From NCBI GenBank assembly GCA_002753665.1, contig PEAP01000001.1:1-64000 (forward strand): a DNA stretch of 64,000 nt, read 5' to 3'. The position numbers were made by a program, and so were the translations under genes. Of this stretch, positions 37,889 through 46,780 are shown in pieces. This DNA is from Magnetococcales bacterium DC0425bin3 (GTDB lineage: Bacteria > Pseudomonadota > Magnetococcia > Magnetococcales > DC0425bin3). The stretch's first letter is position 1; each line of letters starts with the position of its first letter. A model generated the notes under the pieces. The model ran no database searches and was not told the DNA's origin. It worked only from the letters and a program-made list of their open reading frames with translations.

Positions 37889-38048
37889 GGCGGTCTCCCT
37901 GATAATAACGCGAACTGAACGCGCTCAGTTTTCCCGCTCCCGCTCAGAGAAAGCAAGCGAAAAATAGCGCCCCACCCCCTGACCACCGAATGATCCCTTG
38001 ACCGCGGAAGTCGCGATCAGGCAGCTTCCCCCCCCCCCGCCATCGAAA

Positions 38049-38972
38049 TCAGTCCTGCAACGCCCGGGGCAGCCCGAAGGCCAGGGATTCCCGGTTCACC
38101 GACAGCAGCTCCACCCCGGTCACCCGGTCCTGCAGGGTTTCCAGCAGCTCGTCCATCAGCACCTCCGGGGCCGAAGCCCCGGCGGTGAGACCCAGGCATG
38201 CGACCCCCTCCAGCCAGTGGGGCTGCACGTCCCGGGCCGACTCGATCAGATGCGCCTTGACTCCGGCCCGTTCCGCCACCTCCCGCAACCGATTGGAGTT
38301 GGAGCTGTTGGGCGCCCCCAGCACCAGAATCAGATCGCACTGCCCGGCCAGGGCCTTGACTGCGTTCTGGCGGTTCTGGGTGGCGTAGCAGATGTCCTCC
38401 TGCTGGGGCTCCCGGATGTCCGGAAAGCGCCGCTTCAGGGCCCCCACCACCTCCCGGGTCTCATCCACCGACAGGGTGGTCTGGGTGATGTAGGCGGTGG
38501 GCGTATCCGCCGCCATGGGCAGCTGGGCCACCTCCGCGGCATTGGCAATGAGGATCATCCGGCCCGGGGCCAGTTGGCCCATGGTCCCCTCCACCTCGGG
38601 ATGACCCCGATGGCCGATGAGGATCACCTGGTGACCGGCCTGATCCAGCCGCTCCGCCTCCCGATGCACCTTGGCCACCAGGGGACAGGTGGCATCCAGC
38701 ACCCGCAAACCCTGCCGAAGACCCTCCGACTGGACCGCCTTGGAAACCCCATGGGCCGAATAGATCACCGTGGCCCCCGGCGGCACCTCGTCCAGCTCCT
38801 TGACGAACACCGCCCCCTTGTTGCGCAAATGCTCCACCACCCAGCGGTTGTGGACAATCTCATGGCGTACATAAATGGGGGGATGAAACTTCTCTAGTGC
38901 TTTCAAAACGATGGCAATGGCGCGATCGACGCCGGCGCAGAAGCCCCTTGGTTCGGCCAACAGTACCCGCAT
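38049..38972 (-). CDS. ispH: 4-hydroxy-3-methylbut-2-enyl diphosphate reductase
   Basis: 307 residues. It performs the last step of the non-mevalonate isoprenoid pathway, giving IPP and DMAPP. The three iron-sulfur ligating cysteines are in GFCAGVDRA, LDATCPLV and ICYATQNRQ, and the catalytic threonine-glutamate region is near YITQTTLSVDE. SSNSNRLREVA is the diphosphate-binding SxN motif. The start at 38972 follows GGAGGAAACC. It is divergent from speA. The 160-base gap to the NACHT gene holds nothing clearly recognised apart from a possible remnant of the dispersed repeat near 37998. Confidence 0.95.
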   Translation of the reverse strand: MRVLLAEPRGFCAGVDRAIAIVLKALEKFHPPIYVRHEIVHNRWVVEHLRNKGAVFVKELDEVPPGATVIYSAHGVSKAVQSEGLRQGLRVLDATCPLVAKVHREAERLDQAGHQVILIGHRGHPEVEGTMGQLAPGRMILIANAAEVAQLPMAADTPTAYITQTTLSVDETREVVGALKRRFPDIREPQQEDICYATQNRQNAVKALAGQCDLILVLGAPNSSNSNRLREVAERAGVKAHLIESARDVQPHWLEGVACLGLTAGASAPEVLMDELLETLQDRVTGVELLSVNRESLAFGLPRALQD

Positions 38973-39154
38973 GGTTTCCTCCCGTGCATGGGGGGCATGG
39001 AATGGCCCCGCTGTCCTGCCGGAGTATAAGGCAATGGACGACCCCAATGTCCACCCGTCTCTGGATCCCGTTGGAATCGGCGTCGGGGTTTGATAGAGTC
39101 CGCGCCATCAGAGACTTTCCATCCTTTCTTCTGCCCTGGCGGGGTCCCCAACCC

Positions 39155-41104
39155 ATGTCCGCATCCCGAACCCATGCCGACTCCGTCCCCGCCCCGTGGG
39201 ATCTGGAGCAGGCCCTGGATTTCTATCAGATTCCCCGCTGGGGGGACGGCTTCTTCGACGTCTCCCCCCAGGGCCACCTGACCGTGGCCCCCCGCAAGGA
39301 AAACGGCCCCGTGCTGGCCCTGCCGGCCCTGGTGGAGGAAATCGCCGAGGAAGGTATCTTCGCGCCGCTGCTGCTGCGGTTCACCGACATCCTCCACAGC
39401 CGGGTAGCCCAGCTGGCCCAGGCCTTCCAGGAAGCCATCGCCGAGTACAGTTACCAGGGAGCCTATTTTCCGGTCTACCCCATCAAGGTCAACCAGCAGC
39501 GGGGGGTGGTGGAGGAGCTGATGGCCGCCGGCCGCCGCTGGGGACTCGGCCTGGAAGCGGGTTCCAAGCCCGAGTTGCAGATCGTGCTGGCCAACGCCCG
39601 ACCGGGTGAGGTCATCGTCTGCAACGGCTACAAGGACGACGAGTTCATCCATCTCGCCCTCATGGGCACCCAGTTGGGCTTCCGCCTGTTCATCGTCCTG
39701 GAAAAAAGCCAGGAGCTGCCCCGCCTGATCCGCATCAGCCGGGAGCTGGGCATCCGCCCCCGCATCGGCCTGCGCATCAAGTTGGACAACCGCGGCTCGG
39801 GCCGCTGGGTCGATTCCGGCGGCATCTTCTCCAAATTCGGCCTGAGCGCCCCGGAAATCCTCGACGCCGTCAAGCAGCTCGAAGAAGCCCAGATGCTGGA
39901 CTGCATCCAGCTCCTGCACTTCCACCTGGGCAGCCAGATCACCGACCTGCGGCGCATCAAATCGGGCATGCTGGAGGCCAGCCGCTTCTACGCCGCCCTG
40001 CGCAAGCTGGGCTGTCCGGTGGACCATGTGGACGTGGGCGGCGGCCTGGGGGTGGACTACGACGGCTCCCGTTCCACCGCCGACCATTCGGCCAACTATT
40101 CCATCCAGGACTACGCCAATGACGTGGTGGGCTATCTGGATCAGGTCTGCCAGCAGGAAAACCTGCCCCATCCCAACATCGTCTCCGAATCGGGCCGGGC
40201 CCTGACCGCCCACCACGCCGTGCTGGTGGTGGACGTGCTGGAAGTGGTGGGTTCCCCCGACGGCCAGAAAACCCCCGGCAGCGACATCCAGCCCACCGCC
40301 ACCCAGGAAGTGGCGGAACTGGCGGAGCTGCTGGAAGGCCTGGAGGAAGACAACGCCCTGGCGGTGTGGCTGGACGCCATGCAGCTCAAGGACGACTTCC
40401 AGAACAAATTCGCCCTGGGTGTCCTGAGCCTGGAACAGCGGGCCCTGGGGGAACGCCTGTTCTTCGCCATTGCCAGAAAAGTCCACAAACTGGCCGAAAA
40501 CCTGGAACGGCTGCCCCCGGAGCTGGAAAAGGTCAGCGAGTATCTCCACGAGAAATTCTTCTGCAATTTCTCGATCTTCCAGTCTCTTCCAGACAACTGG
40601 GCCTTGAACCAGCCCTTTCCCGTGGTGCCCCTGCAACGCCTGCACGAAGCCCCCGACCATCTGGCCACCCTGCAGGACATCACCTGCGATTCCGACGGCG
40701 GCATGGACTGCTTCATCGGCGATGGCCCCACGCAAAAGGCCATGCAGCTCCACGCCATCCAGCCCGGGGAATCCTACCAACTGGGCATCTTTCTCGTGGG
40801 CGCCTACCAGGAGATCCTGGGCGACCTCCACAACCTGTTCGGCGATACCAACGTGGTGCAGGTCACCCTGGACGGCAGCGATCGCGGCTACCGGTTCCAG
40901 TCCATACAGCGGGGCGACCGGATCCGCGATGTCCTGCGCTATGTCGCCTACGACCCCGAGGAACTGGTGCATCGGGTGGACGGCATGGCCCGGGAGGCCC
41001 TGAAGAAGGGCGGACTGACCCGAGAACAGGCCCGGGCCTTCACCCGGGCTTTCCGGGCGGCGCTGGATGACTATACCTACCTGGAAGGGCGGGATGGCGA
41101 GTAG
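39155..41104 (+). CDS. speA: Biosynthetic arginine decarboxylase
   Basis: 649 residues, the usual SpeA length. It converts arginine to agmatine for putrescine and spermidine synthesis. The PLP-binding lysine lies in YFPVYPIKVNQQ, with phosphate-binding motifs HVDVGGGLGVDYDGS and SESGRALTAHHA. The C-terminal catalytic cysteine region is VSDGGMDCF-like (CDSDGGMDCFIGDG). The start at 39155 (MSASRTHADS) gives a normal N-terminus. The frame remains open upstream to 38897, overlapping the ispH start, and is not believed coding there. Confidence 0.94.
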   Translation: MSASRTHADSVPAPWDLEQALDFYQIPRWGDGFFDVSPQGHLTVAPRKENGPVLALPALVEEIAEEGIFAPLLLRFTDILHSRVAQLAQAFQEAIAEYSYQGAYFPVYPIKVNQQRGVVEELMAAGRRWGLGLEAGSKPELQIVLANARPGEVIVCNGYKDDEFIHLALMGTQLGFRLFIVLEKSQELPRLIRISRELGIRPRIGLRIKLDNRGSGRWVDSGGIFSKFGLSAPEILDAVKQLEEAQMLDCIQLLHFHLGSQITDLRRIKSGMLEASRFYAALRKLGCPVDHVDVGGGLGVDYDGSRSTADHSANYSIQDYANDVVGYLDQVCQQENLPHPNIVSESGRALTAHHAVLVVDVLEVVGSPDGQKTPGSDIQPTATQEVAELAELLEGLEEDNALAVWLDAMQLKDDFQNKFALGVLSLEQRALGERLFFAIARKVHKLAENLERLPPELEKVSEYLHEKFFCNFSIFQSLPDNWALNQPFPVVPLQRLHEAPDHLATLQDITCDSDGGMDCFIGDGPTQKAMQLHAIQPGESYQLGIFLVGAYQEILGDLHNLFGDTNVVQVTLDGSDRGYRFQSIQRGDRIRDVLRYVAYDPEELVHRVDGMAREALKKGGLTREQARAFTRAFRAALDDYTYLEGRDGE

Positions 41105-41111
41105 CATCAGA

Positions 41112-41141
41112 TGGATGGGGGAAGCCTCCCTCCACCCTTCA
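41112..41141 (-). repeat. Dispersed 30-bp palindromic intergenic repeat, copy D (inverted)
   Basis: On the minus strand it reads as copies A-C with three changes, including GGCTTCC in place of GGCCTCC. It sits between the convergent speA and GAF genes, 8 bases after the speA stop. Confidence 0.8.
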
Positions 41142-41187
41142 CCGACCGGCCAAGTGTTCCGAACCCGGCGCGGGAGAGAGATTCCCG

Positions 41188-41751
41188 TCAGCCGGCCTGG
41201 CGACGGGCCGTTTCCAGCAGTTCCGCCACCCGCTGGGCGATCAGTTCCACCCGGGACAGATGGGAATCGTTGAACTGCAGCTTGTCCTGGTGCTGCAGAG
41301 TGATCAGGGCCAGGATGTGATCCTGCCAGATGACCGGGACCGCCAGGGCCGAGCCGGTTTCCCACAGGTCGTCCGGCAGATCCACCCAGCGGTCATCGAA
41401 GTTGGTATCGCGGATCAGATCGCCGCGGCGGTTGCGGATCACCCAGCCGCCCAGTCCCTCGGTCAGCACCAGGGCCACGTTGACCCGGGCCACCTCGGGC
41501 AACTGCCCGGGACGGGCCAGCACCTTGTGGGTCACCATGCCACACTCGTTCAGCACCAGGATGCTGCCCCGATCGGCTTCGGTTTCCGCCATGGACAGCC
41601 GGACGATTTGATGGAGCAGAGTCTCCAATCCATCGTCGGGGCGCATCTGCGCGAGGACTATTCCAGCCTTGTAGGAGAGGGTGGACACGTTCGGAAACAC
41701 TGCAACAGGTTGAAAGGGAAAGACACTGTAAGCTGCCATGAACCATGGCAT
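41188..41751 (-). CDS. GAF-domain sensor protein
   Basis: 187 residues, essentially one GAF domain: GLETLLHQIVRLSMAETEAD, RGSILVLNECG, GLGGWVIRNRRGDLIRDT and ALAVPVIWQDHILALITLQH. GAF domains bind small ligands or cyclic nucleotides. With no output domain attached, it probably signals through partners. It follows the deacetylase and GNAT genes in one minus-strand run, with 4 bases between stop and start. An alternative ATG exists at 41739. Confidence 0.78.
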   Translation of the reverse strand: MPWFMAAYSVFPFQPVAVFPNVSTLSYKAGIVLAQMRPDDGLETLLHQIVRLSMAETEADRGSILVLNECGMVTHKVLARPGQLPEVARVNVALVLTEGLGGWVIRNRRGDLIRDTNFDDRWVDLPDDLWETGSALAVPVIWQDHILALITLQHQDKLQFNDSHLSRVELIAQRVAELLETARRQAG

Positions 41752-41755
41752 ACTT

Positions 41756-42709
41756 TCAAGGACTATTTCGAGAATTACATCGCTCCTGCCCCCGGAACAG
41801 ACGCTTCAATCGGGCCTTGAGCCCCAGCCGGTCCAGGACCGCGACCAGGCTCCGGGACAGGCCTTCCAGGGCGACATGGGCGGCCACCAGCAGCAGGTTG
41901 GCCGGCGTGGGCCGCAATAGAAAGAGATTGCCGCAGTCCAGGGCATGGGTGGCGAAAAACCGCTTGTGGGCGCCCTCGCCTTCGGTGAAATCGAACCATC
42001 CCCCCTGCCCTTCTTCGAACAGCGCCTCCAGCACCAGGTATTGCAGCACGGTTCCCGGTGACCAGCGGCTGGCGGCGGGATCGTAACCGAGATGCTGGTA
42101 CAGCCACGCCCCGGCCACCCGGGGGGTGAGCAGGTAGGCGATGGGTTGCGCGCCGTCGTACAGCAGGCAGCCCCGGACATCCCCGACCCGGGCCTGGTCT
42201 TCCAATGTGCGCAGGAACCCGTCATCCCCCGGCAGTCCGGCATCCAGCAGCCGTTCCTGGTAGGTAAGGGCCGAAAGCCCGCGGGCCTGACGATGGAACT
42301 CGGCCATCTCGTCCGGTTTGGCGCAGATGCGCCAGCGGATGTCCCCCTGGCCATGGTCCCGGAACCGCCGCACCTTGCGCCGCAGGGTGGCCCGGGATTT
42401 GGGCGAAAAACCGGCCAGATAGTCCTGGAAGTCGCCTTCCAGAATCACATAATGGCGGGGAAACCGGGCGGCCCAATACCGGATCCGCCCCCTCTCCCAG
42501 GCCAGGCGGGGCGGCGGGGTGTCCCCAACCGGCAGGGAGCGGATCAGGCAGTCGCCGTCCGGAGGAGCCGGAATGGCGTCGAGCCCGCCCGCCAACAGGG
42601 TGGCCAGGGGCGGATCCAGCACCGCCATGTCCCGCTGTGGGGCCGCCAGGATGAACTCCCCCAGTTGCAACCGCCAGCTCACCCGGCGCCGACTCCAGGT
42701 CGGCGTCAC
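41756..42709 (-). CDS. FemAB/BioF2-like GNAT acyltransferase
   Basis: 317 residues. The second half is a GNAT domain of the Acetyltransf_6 (FemAB-like) type: SPKSRATLRRKVRRFRDHG, QPIAYLLTPRVAGAWLYQHL, GTVLQYLVLEALFEEG and FDFTEGEGAHKRFFATH. Such enzymes occur in exopolysaccharide or EpsH/XrtA export clusters beside polysaccharide deacetylases, as here. The GTG start at 42709 overlaps the deacetylase stop (GTGA), so the pair is co-translated. Confidence 0.78.
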   Translation of the reverse strand: MTPTWSRRRVSWRLQLGEFILAAPQRDMAVLDPPLATLLAGGLDAIPAPPDGDCLIRSLPVGDTPPPRLAWERGRIRYWAARFPRHYVILEGDFQDYLAGFSPKSRATLRRKVRRFRDHGQGDIRWRICAKPDEMAEFHRQARGLSALTYQERLLDAGLPGDDGFLRTLEDQARVGDVRGCLLYDGAQPIAYLLTPRVAGAWLYQHLGYDPAASRWSPGTVLQYLVLEALFEEGQGGWFDFTEGEGAHKRFFATHALDCGNLFLLRPTPANLLLVAAHVALEGLSRSLVAVLDRLGLKARLKRLFRGQERCNSRNSP

Positions 42710-43866
42710 GACCGGTGGCTCCAGTCTTCGAACAGCCAGCGCAGCGCCTGTTCTCCCTGGCGCCACAGGGTGCGCCCCCGGTGGGATCGCAGGGCGGGAA
42801 CCCCGGCGTCCGATCCCAGGGTGGCCGGGTCCACATCCTCGAAGCCCACCGTGATCACCCAGTCCCGATTGGTCTCCAGAAAGCGACAGAGGCGGACGAA
42901 CCGATCCATGACCACCGGATCGACGCGGGTGCGGGTCCGGTTGAGCAGCTCGAAACTGTGGGACAACAGCACCAGGTGGGTCCACCCCCGTCGATGGGCC
43001 TGCCGGATCATGGCGGCGAGTTCGGCGAACGAACAGGCCGTCAGTTGCAGATGGCGCTCATGGGCCCCCCGGTCGCAGAACCGGCCCACGGGGAACTCCC
43101 AGACCCCATCCAGCCAGACCGGATGTCGGGCCGGCGGTCTAGCAGCCCGTTGATAAATGGGCTGATAGCGGGGCAGGGATGCCCCGCCGGAATCAACGGA
43201 TTTCCAATCCGTTGATTCCGTGAGGGAACCGTAAGCTTTGCTTGCGGTTCCCGACGTTGAAAAAGCCATGGATGGCTTTTTCAACGCTCTGCTAGCCCCG
43301 ATACGGCACTCGGTGCCGGTGCAGGCAGGATCGAAACTGGTGTCGAAGGGAATCCCGCAGCGGGCCAAGGCCTGCAGAGTGGCATCGTCGGCCCCGAAGC
43401 TGCCAGCCCGAAAGGCCGTGATGGGGCCGGCGCCACCGGCGGACAGCAGCTCCAGCCCCCGCCGGACGATGCGCTCCTGTTCCGCGCCATCGAAGCAAAA
43501 CATCCGGTCGCTCCGGGGCCGGGGGGGCACCAGGGGGGTGGGATGGAAGGCCAGCCATTCGGTATGGGGATGCAGTTGAATCTCCTGCCCGGCCGTCCGG
43601 ATGAGCGCGATGGTCTGTGCGAGCCAAGCCGAGCCTCCGGCAACGGCGCCGGCAAACAGGGGTTCGACGAAGAAACTCCCTTTCAGCCGATGCCGGGCCA
43701 GGATCTCCAACTGACAGGCGAGACCATGGGTCCCCCCAGGGGTGGTCCCCAGCACGCAGCGGCGGAAATCGGCCGGAAAATCCCGCCCCGGCGGCCCGCT
43801 GGAGGCGGGCCAGGTCTCCACATCGACGGTGAGCAGCAGGTGCAGCGGGGGCCGGGTTGCGGCCAT
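42706..43866 (-). CDS. Polysaccharide deacetylase carrying an in-frame palindromic insertion
   Basis: About 386 residues. NodB-type features are TVDVETW with the metal Asp, KGSFFVEPLFAG, the histidine pair in LHPHTEW and TAFRAGSFGAD. The expected product is an enzyme that deacetylates a cell-surface polymer, co-translated with a FemAB-like transferase. Bases 43140-43292 form a 153-bp insertion that adds 51 residues without breaking the frame; removing it joins ECRIGA directly to RPPARHPVW. Whether the enzyme still works is unknown. The start at 43866 is preferred; the frame is open to 43917. Confidence 0.8.
   Translation of the reverse strand: MAATRPPLHLLLTVDVETWPASSGPPGRDFPADFRRCVLGTTPGGTHGLACQLEILARHRLKGSFFVEPLFAGAVAGGSAWLAQTIALIRTAGQEIQLHPHTEWLAFHPTPLVPPRPRSDRMFCFDGAEQERIVRRGLELLSAGGAGPITAFRAGSFGADDATLQALARCGIPFDTSFDPACTGTECRIGASRALKKPSMAFSTSGTASKAYGSLTESTDWKSVDSGGASLPRYQPIYQRAARPPARHPVWLDGVWEFPVGRFCDRGAHERHLQLTACSFAELAAMIRQAHRRGWTHLVLLSHSFELLNRTRTRVDPVVMDRFVRLCRFLETNRDWVITVGFEDVDPATLGSDAGVPALRSHRGRTLWRQGEQALRWLFEDWSHRS
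43139..43295. mobile_element. MITE-like element of tandem hairpins inserted in the deacetylase gene
   Basis: The ends are imperfect inverted repeats (CTAGCAGCCCGTTGATAAA and CTAGCAGAGCGTTGAAAAA on opposite strands) inside a repeated CTAG, consistent with a TA or CTAG target duplication. The body is a series of hairpins: 8-bp GCGGGGCA/TGCCCCGC, 14-bp GGAATCAACGGATT/AATCCGTTGATTCC, 12-bp GGGAACCGTAAG/CTTGCGGTTCCC (one mismatch) and 14-bp GTTGAAAAAGCCAT/ATGGCTTTTTCAAC. The period between the CTAG copies is 153 bp. No transposase is present, so movement would need one in trans. Confidence 0.82.
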
Positions 43867-43870
43867 CGGA

Positions 43871-44527
43871 TCAGCCGCACTTGGAATAGCCGCATTCCAG
43901 GCAGGTTTCGCAGCCATCCAGGCGCACCACCGAGAACTGGCTGCATTTGGGACATTGGGCGGTGCCGGACAGACCTTCGGCCTTGGCGCGGTTCTGCTTC
44001 TCCTTCAGCTCCTGGGAAATCTCCGGCATGCGGATCATGCCGTTGTCCATCAGGTGCTTCTCGATGCACTCGCCGATTTCCGCCACCAGGCTGGGCATGT
44101 ACTTGCCACCGGGCTTGAAATAACCGCCCCGGGGGTCGAACACCGAGCGCAGCTCCTCCACCAGGAAGGTGACGCTGCCACCGTGCCGGAACACCGCCGA
44201 GATCACCCGGGTCAGGGCGACGATCCAGGCGAAATTCTCCATGTTCTTCGAGTTGATGAAGATCTCGAAGGGGCGACGGTATTCGTTCTCGGTGCCCTCG
44301 TTGACGATGATGTCGTTGATGGTGATGTAGAGGGCATGTTCCGACATGGGCGTGGTGACCTTGTAGGTCACCCCCTCCAGCTCGTCGGGCCGTCTCAGCA
44401 ACGGCTGCATCTGGATCACCTTGTCGGATCCGGAAGCGGAGGCGGTCTCGACGACCGGTTCGGGGGGACAGGATTCCTCCCCGGCGATTTCGAAGGCGAT
44501 GATTTTCTTTTCGATCTGGATGGCCAT
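43871..44527 (-). CDS. TSCPD-domain, zinc-ribbon subunit of ribonucleotide reductase (NrdJ C-terminal part)
   Basis: 218 residues. The TSCPD core (MSEHALYITINDIIVN, FEIFINSKNMENFAWIVALT) and the C-terminal four-cysteine cluster CPKCSQFSVVRLDGCETCLE correspond to the C-terminal part of long NrdJ proteins, where the cysteines help re-reduce the active site. Here it is a separate gene just downstream of the NrdJ large gene. The start at 44527 follows AGAAGGAG. The 129-base gap to nrdJ is GC-rich with no recognised site. Confidence 0.85.
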   Translation of the reverse strand: MAIQIEKKIIAFEIAGEESCPPEPVVETASASGSDKVIQMQPLLRRPDELEGVTYKVTTPMSEHALYITINDIIVNEGTENEYRRPFEIFINSKNMENFAWIVALTRVISAVFRHGGSVTFLVEELRSVFDPRGGYFKPGGKYMPSLVAEIGECIEKHLMDNGMIRMPEISQELKEKQNRAKAEGLSGTAQCPKCSQFSVVRLDGCETCLECGYSKCG

Positions 44528-44656
44528 GCCTGACTCCTTCTGCAACTGCCCGACTCCGACGTTCCCCTTCCTGGGCAGGGGAATGCCCGCACCTGTGACG
44601 CCGGGGCCGCGGCGCCGGTTCCCCTGCCCGCCGGCGGCAGGGATTGTCATGCCCGG

Positions 44657-46780
44657 TCACAACTTGCCGTAATATCCCTCCTTGAGAGCATCGAACAGAT
44701 TGGCCGCCGTATGGGTCTCCCCATCGTATTCAACCTCCTCGTTGCCCTTCAACTCGATCCGCCGGCCGTCCTCCAGGGTGAAGCGATAGGTGGTGTTGGC
44801 CAGGTCTTCGTTCTTGACCAGAACCCCCTGGAAGGCCTCGGGATTGAAGCGGAACGTGGTGCAGCCCTTGAGGCCCTGGGCATAGGCGTTGAGGTAGATT
44901 TCCTTGAACTCGTCGTAGGGGAAATCCGTGGGCACGTTGATGGTCTTGGAAATGGAGCTGTCGATCCACTTCTGGGCGGCGGCCTGGATGTCCAGGTGGG
45001 CCTGGGGGTGAATGGTGCCGGTATCCATGAACACCTCTGGCAGGCGGTCCTTCTCCTCCTCCGCGTAGGGGTCGGCATCGGGATTGACCAGAGCGCGGTA
45101 GGCGAGCAGCTCGAAGGACAGAACGTCCACCCGTTCCTTGGTCTTGCGCCCTTCACGGATGATGTTGCGGCTGTACTTGTGGGCGAAGCTGGGTTCGATG
45201 CCGTTGGAAACATTGTTGCCCAGGGACAGGGAGATGGTGCCGGTGGGGGCGATGGAGGTGTGGTGGGTGAAACGGCACCCCTCCCGGGCGATCCGTTCCC
45301 GCAGCTCCTCCGGGAACTGGGCCAGGTAGCGGCTGAAACGGCCCAGCAACACCTTGCCAGGCACCCGCTGACCAACCTCGATGCCATGGTCGGCCATTTC
45401 CGGGCGTTTGGCCATCAGGGTGTCGTCGATGAGGAATTCCTCGTCCATGATGGGCGCAGGCCCCTTCTCCCGGGCCAATTCCACGCCGACCTCCCATCCC
45501 ACCACCGCCATTTCCCGGGTCACCTGTTCGGTGAAGGCCACCGAGGCCGGATCACCGTATTTCATGTTCAGCAAGGTCAGGGTCGAGCCCAGTCCCAGGA
45601 ACCCCATGCCATGGCGGCGTTTGCGCCGAATCTCCTCCACCTGTCCCGGCAGGGGCAGGCCGTTGACCTCCACCACGTTGTCCATCATGCGGGTGAAAAT
45701 CCGCACCACCTCCCGAAACCGCTCCCAGTCGAACACCGCCTTGAGAGTGAACGGATTCTTGACGAACCGGGCCAGATTGACCGACCCCAGCAGGCAGGCT
45801 CCGTGAGGCGGCAGGGGCTGCTCGCCGCAGGGATTGGTGGCGCGGATGGTTTCATCGAACCAGTTGTTGTTCATCTCATTGACCCGGTCGATGAGGATGA
45901 ACCCCGGTTCGGCGAAATCGTAGGTGGAAGCCATGATCAGATCCCACAGCCGCCGGGCCGGCACCCGCTTCCAGACCCGGCAGGCCACCTCGCCCCGGCT
46001 GTTGGTACGGTAACCGTCGGTGACCGGCCAACCGCGGTAGACGATCTCGGTGGTGGGATCCTCCAGCTCGTATCGGTTGGCCGGGAAGGAGAGTTCCCAG
46101 TCCAGGTCCGACTTGACCGCCTCCATGAACGGCTCGGTGATCAGGCAGGACAGGTTGAACTGGCGGAAACGGCCATCCTCCCGCTTGGCCTTGATGAAGT
46201 CCGGCACGTCGGGATGGGAGATGTCGAAGGTGGCCATCTGCGCCCCCCGCCGACCGCCGGCGGAACTGATGGTGCGGCACATGGCGTCGAAGATGTCCAT
46301 GAAGGACAGCGGCCCGGACGTGCTGGCCCCGGCCCCGGCCACGAAGGCCCCCCGGGGCCGCAACGTGGAGAACTCGTAGCCGATGCCACAGCCGGCCTTG
46401 AGGGTCATCCCCCCCTGGTGGACAGCCGTGAGAATCTGCTCCATGGAGTCCCGGATGGTGCCCGAGACGGTGCAGTTGATGGTGCTGGTGGCCGGCTTGT
46501 GATCCTGGGCCCCGGCATTGGAAACGATGCGTCCGGCGGGCACGGCCCCGTTGAGCAGGGCCCACAGGAACTTCTCTTCCCATTGGAGGCGTTGTTCCGG
46601 CGCCTCCACCTCTGCCAGGGCCCGGGCCACCCGGCGCAGAGTGCCTTCCAGATCCCGGTCCACGGGCTGGCCATCCTTGGTCTTGAGACGATATTTCTTG
46701 TCCCAGATGTCCCAGGAGGCGGGCTGCAGACGGATCTCTTCCAGGTTGACGGGCAGGGAGTCTGGGACACTGCTGGGCAT
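44657..46780 (-). CDS. nrdJ: Adenosylcobalamin-dependent ribonucleotide reductase, catalytic part
   Basis: 707 residues. It reduces ribonucleotides for DNA synthesis with a B12-derived thiyl radical. Motifs include TSTINCTVSGT (redox cysteine), GCGIGYEFSTLRPRGAFV, the active-site loop NPCGEQPLPPHGACLLGSVN, and KGCTTFRFNPEA near the end. It lacks the C-terminal TSCPD/zinc part, which the next gene supplies. AAGGACG precedes the start at 46780. No cobalamin riboswitch could be drawn upstream. Confidence 0.93.
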   Translation of the reverse strand: MPSSVPDSLPVNLEEIRLQPASWDIWDKKYRLKTKDGQPVDRDLEGTLRRVARALAEVEAPEQRLQWEEKFLWALLNGAVPAGRIVSNAGAQDHKPATSTINCTVSGTIRDSMEQILTAVHQGGMTLKAGCGIGYEFSTLRPRGAFVAGAGASTSGPLSFMDIFDAMCRTISSAGGRRGAQMATFDISHPDVPDFIKAKREDGRFRQFNLSCLITEPFMEAVKSDLDWELSFPANRYELEDPTTEIVYRGWPVTDGYRTNSRGEVACRVWKRVPARRLWDLIMASTYDFAEPGFILIDRVNEMNNNWFDETIRATNPCGEQPLPPHGACLLGSVNLARFVKNPFTLKAVFDWERFREVVRIFTRMMDNVVEVNGLPLPGQVEEIRRKRRHGMGFLGLGSTLTLLNMKYGDPASVAFTEQVTREMAVVGWEVGVELAREKGPAPIMDEEFLIDDTLMAKRPEMADHGIEVGQRVPGKVLLGRFSRYLAQFPEELRERIAREGCRFTHHTSIAPTGTISLSLGNNVSNGIEPSFAHKYSRNIIREGRKTKERVDVLSFELLAYRALVNPDADPYAEEEKDRLPEVFMDTGTIHPQAHLDIQAAAQKWIDSSISKTINVPTDFPYDEFKEIYLNAYAQGLKGCTTFRFNPEAFQGVLVKNEDLANTTYRFTLEDGRRIELKGNEEVEYDGETHTAANLFDALKEGYYGKL

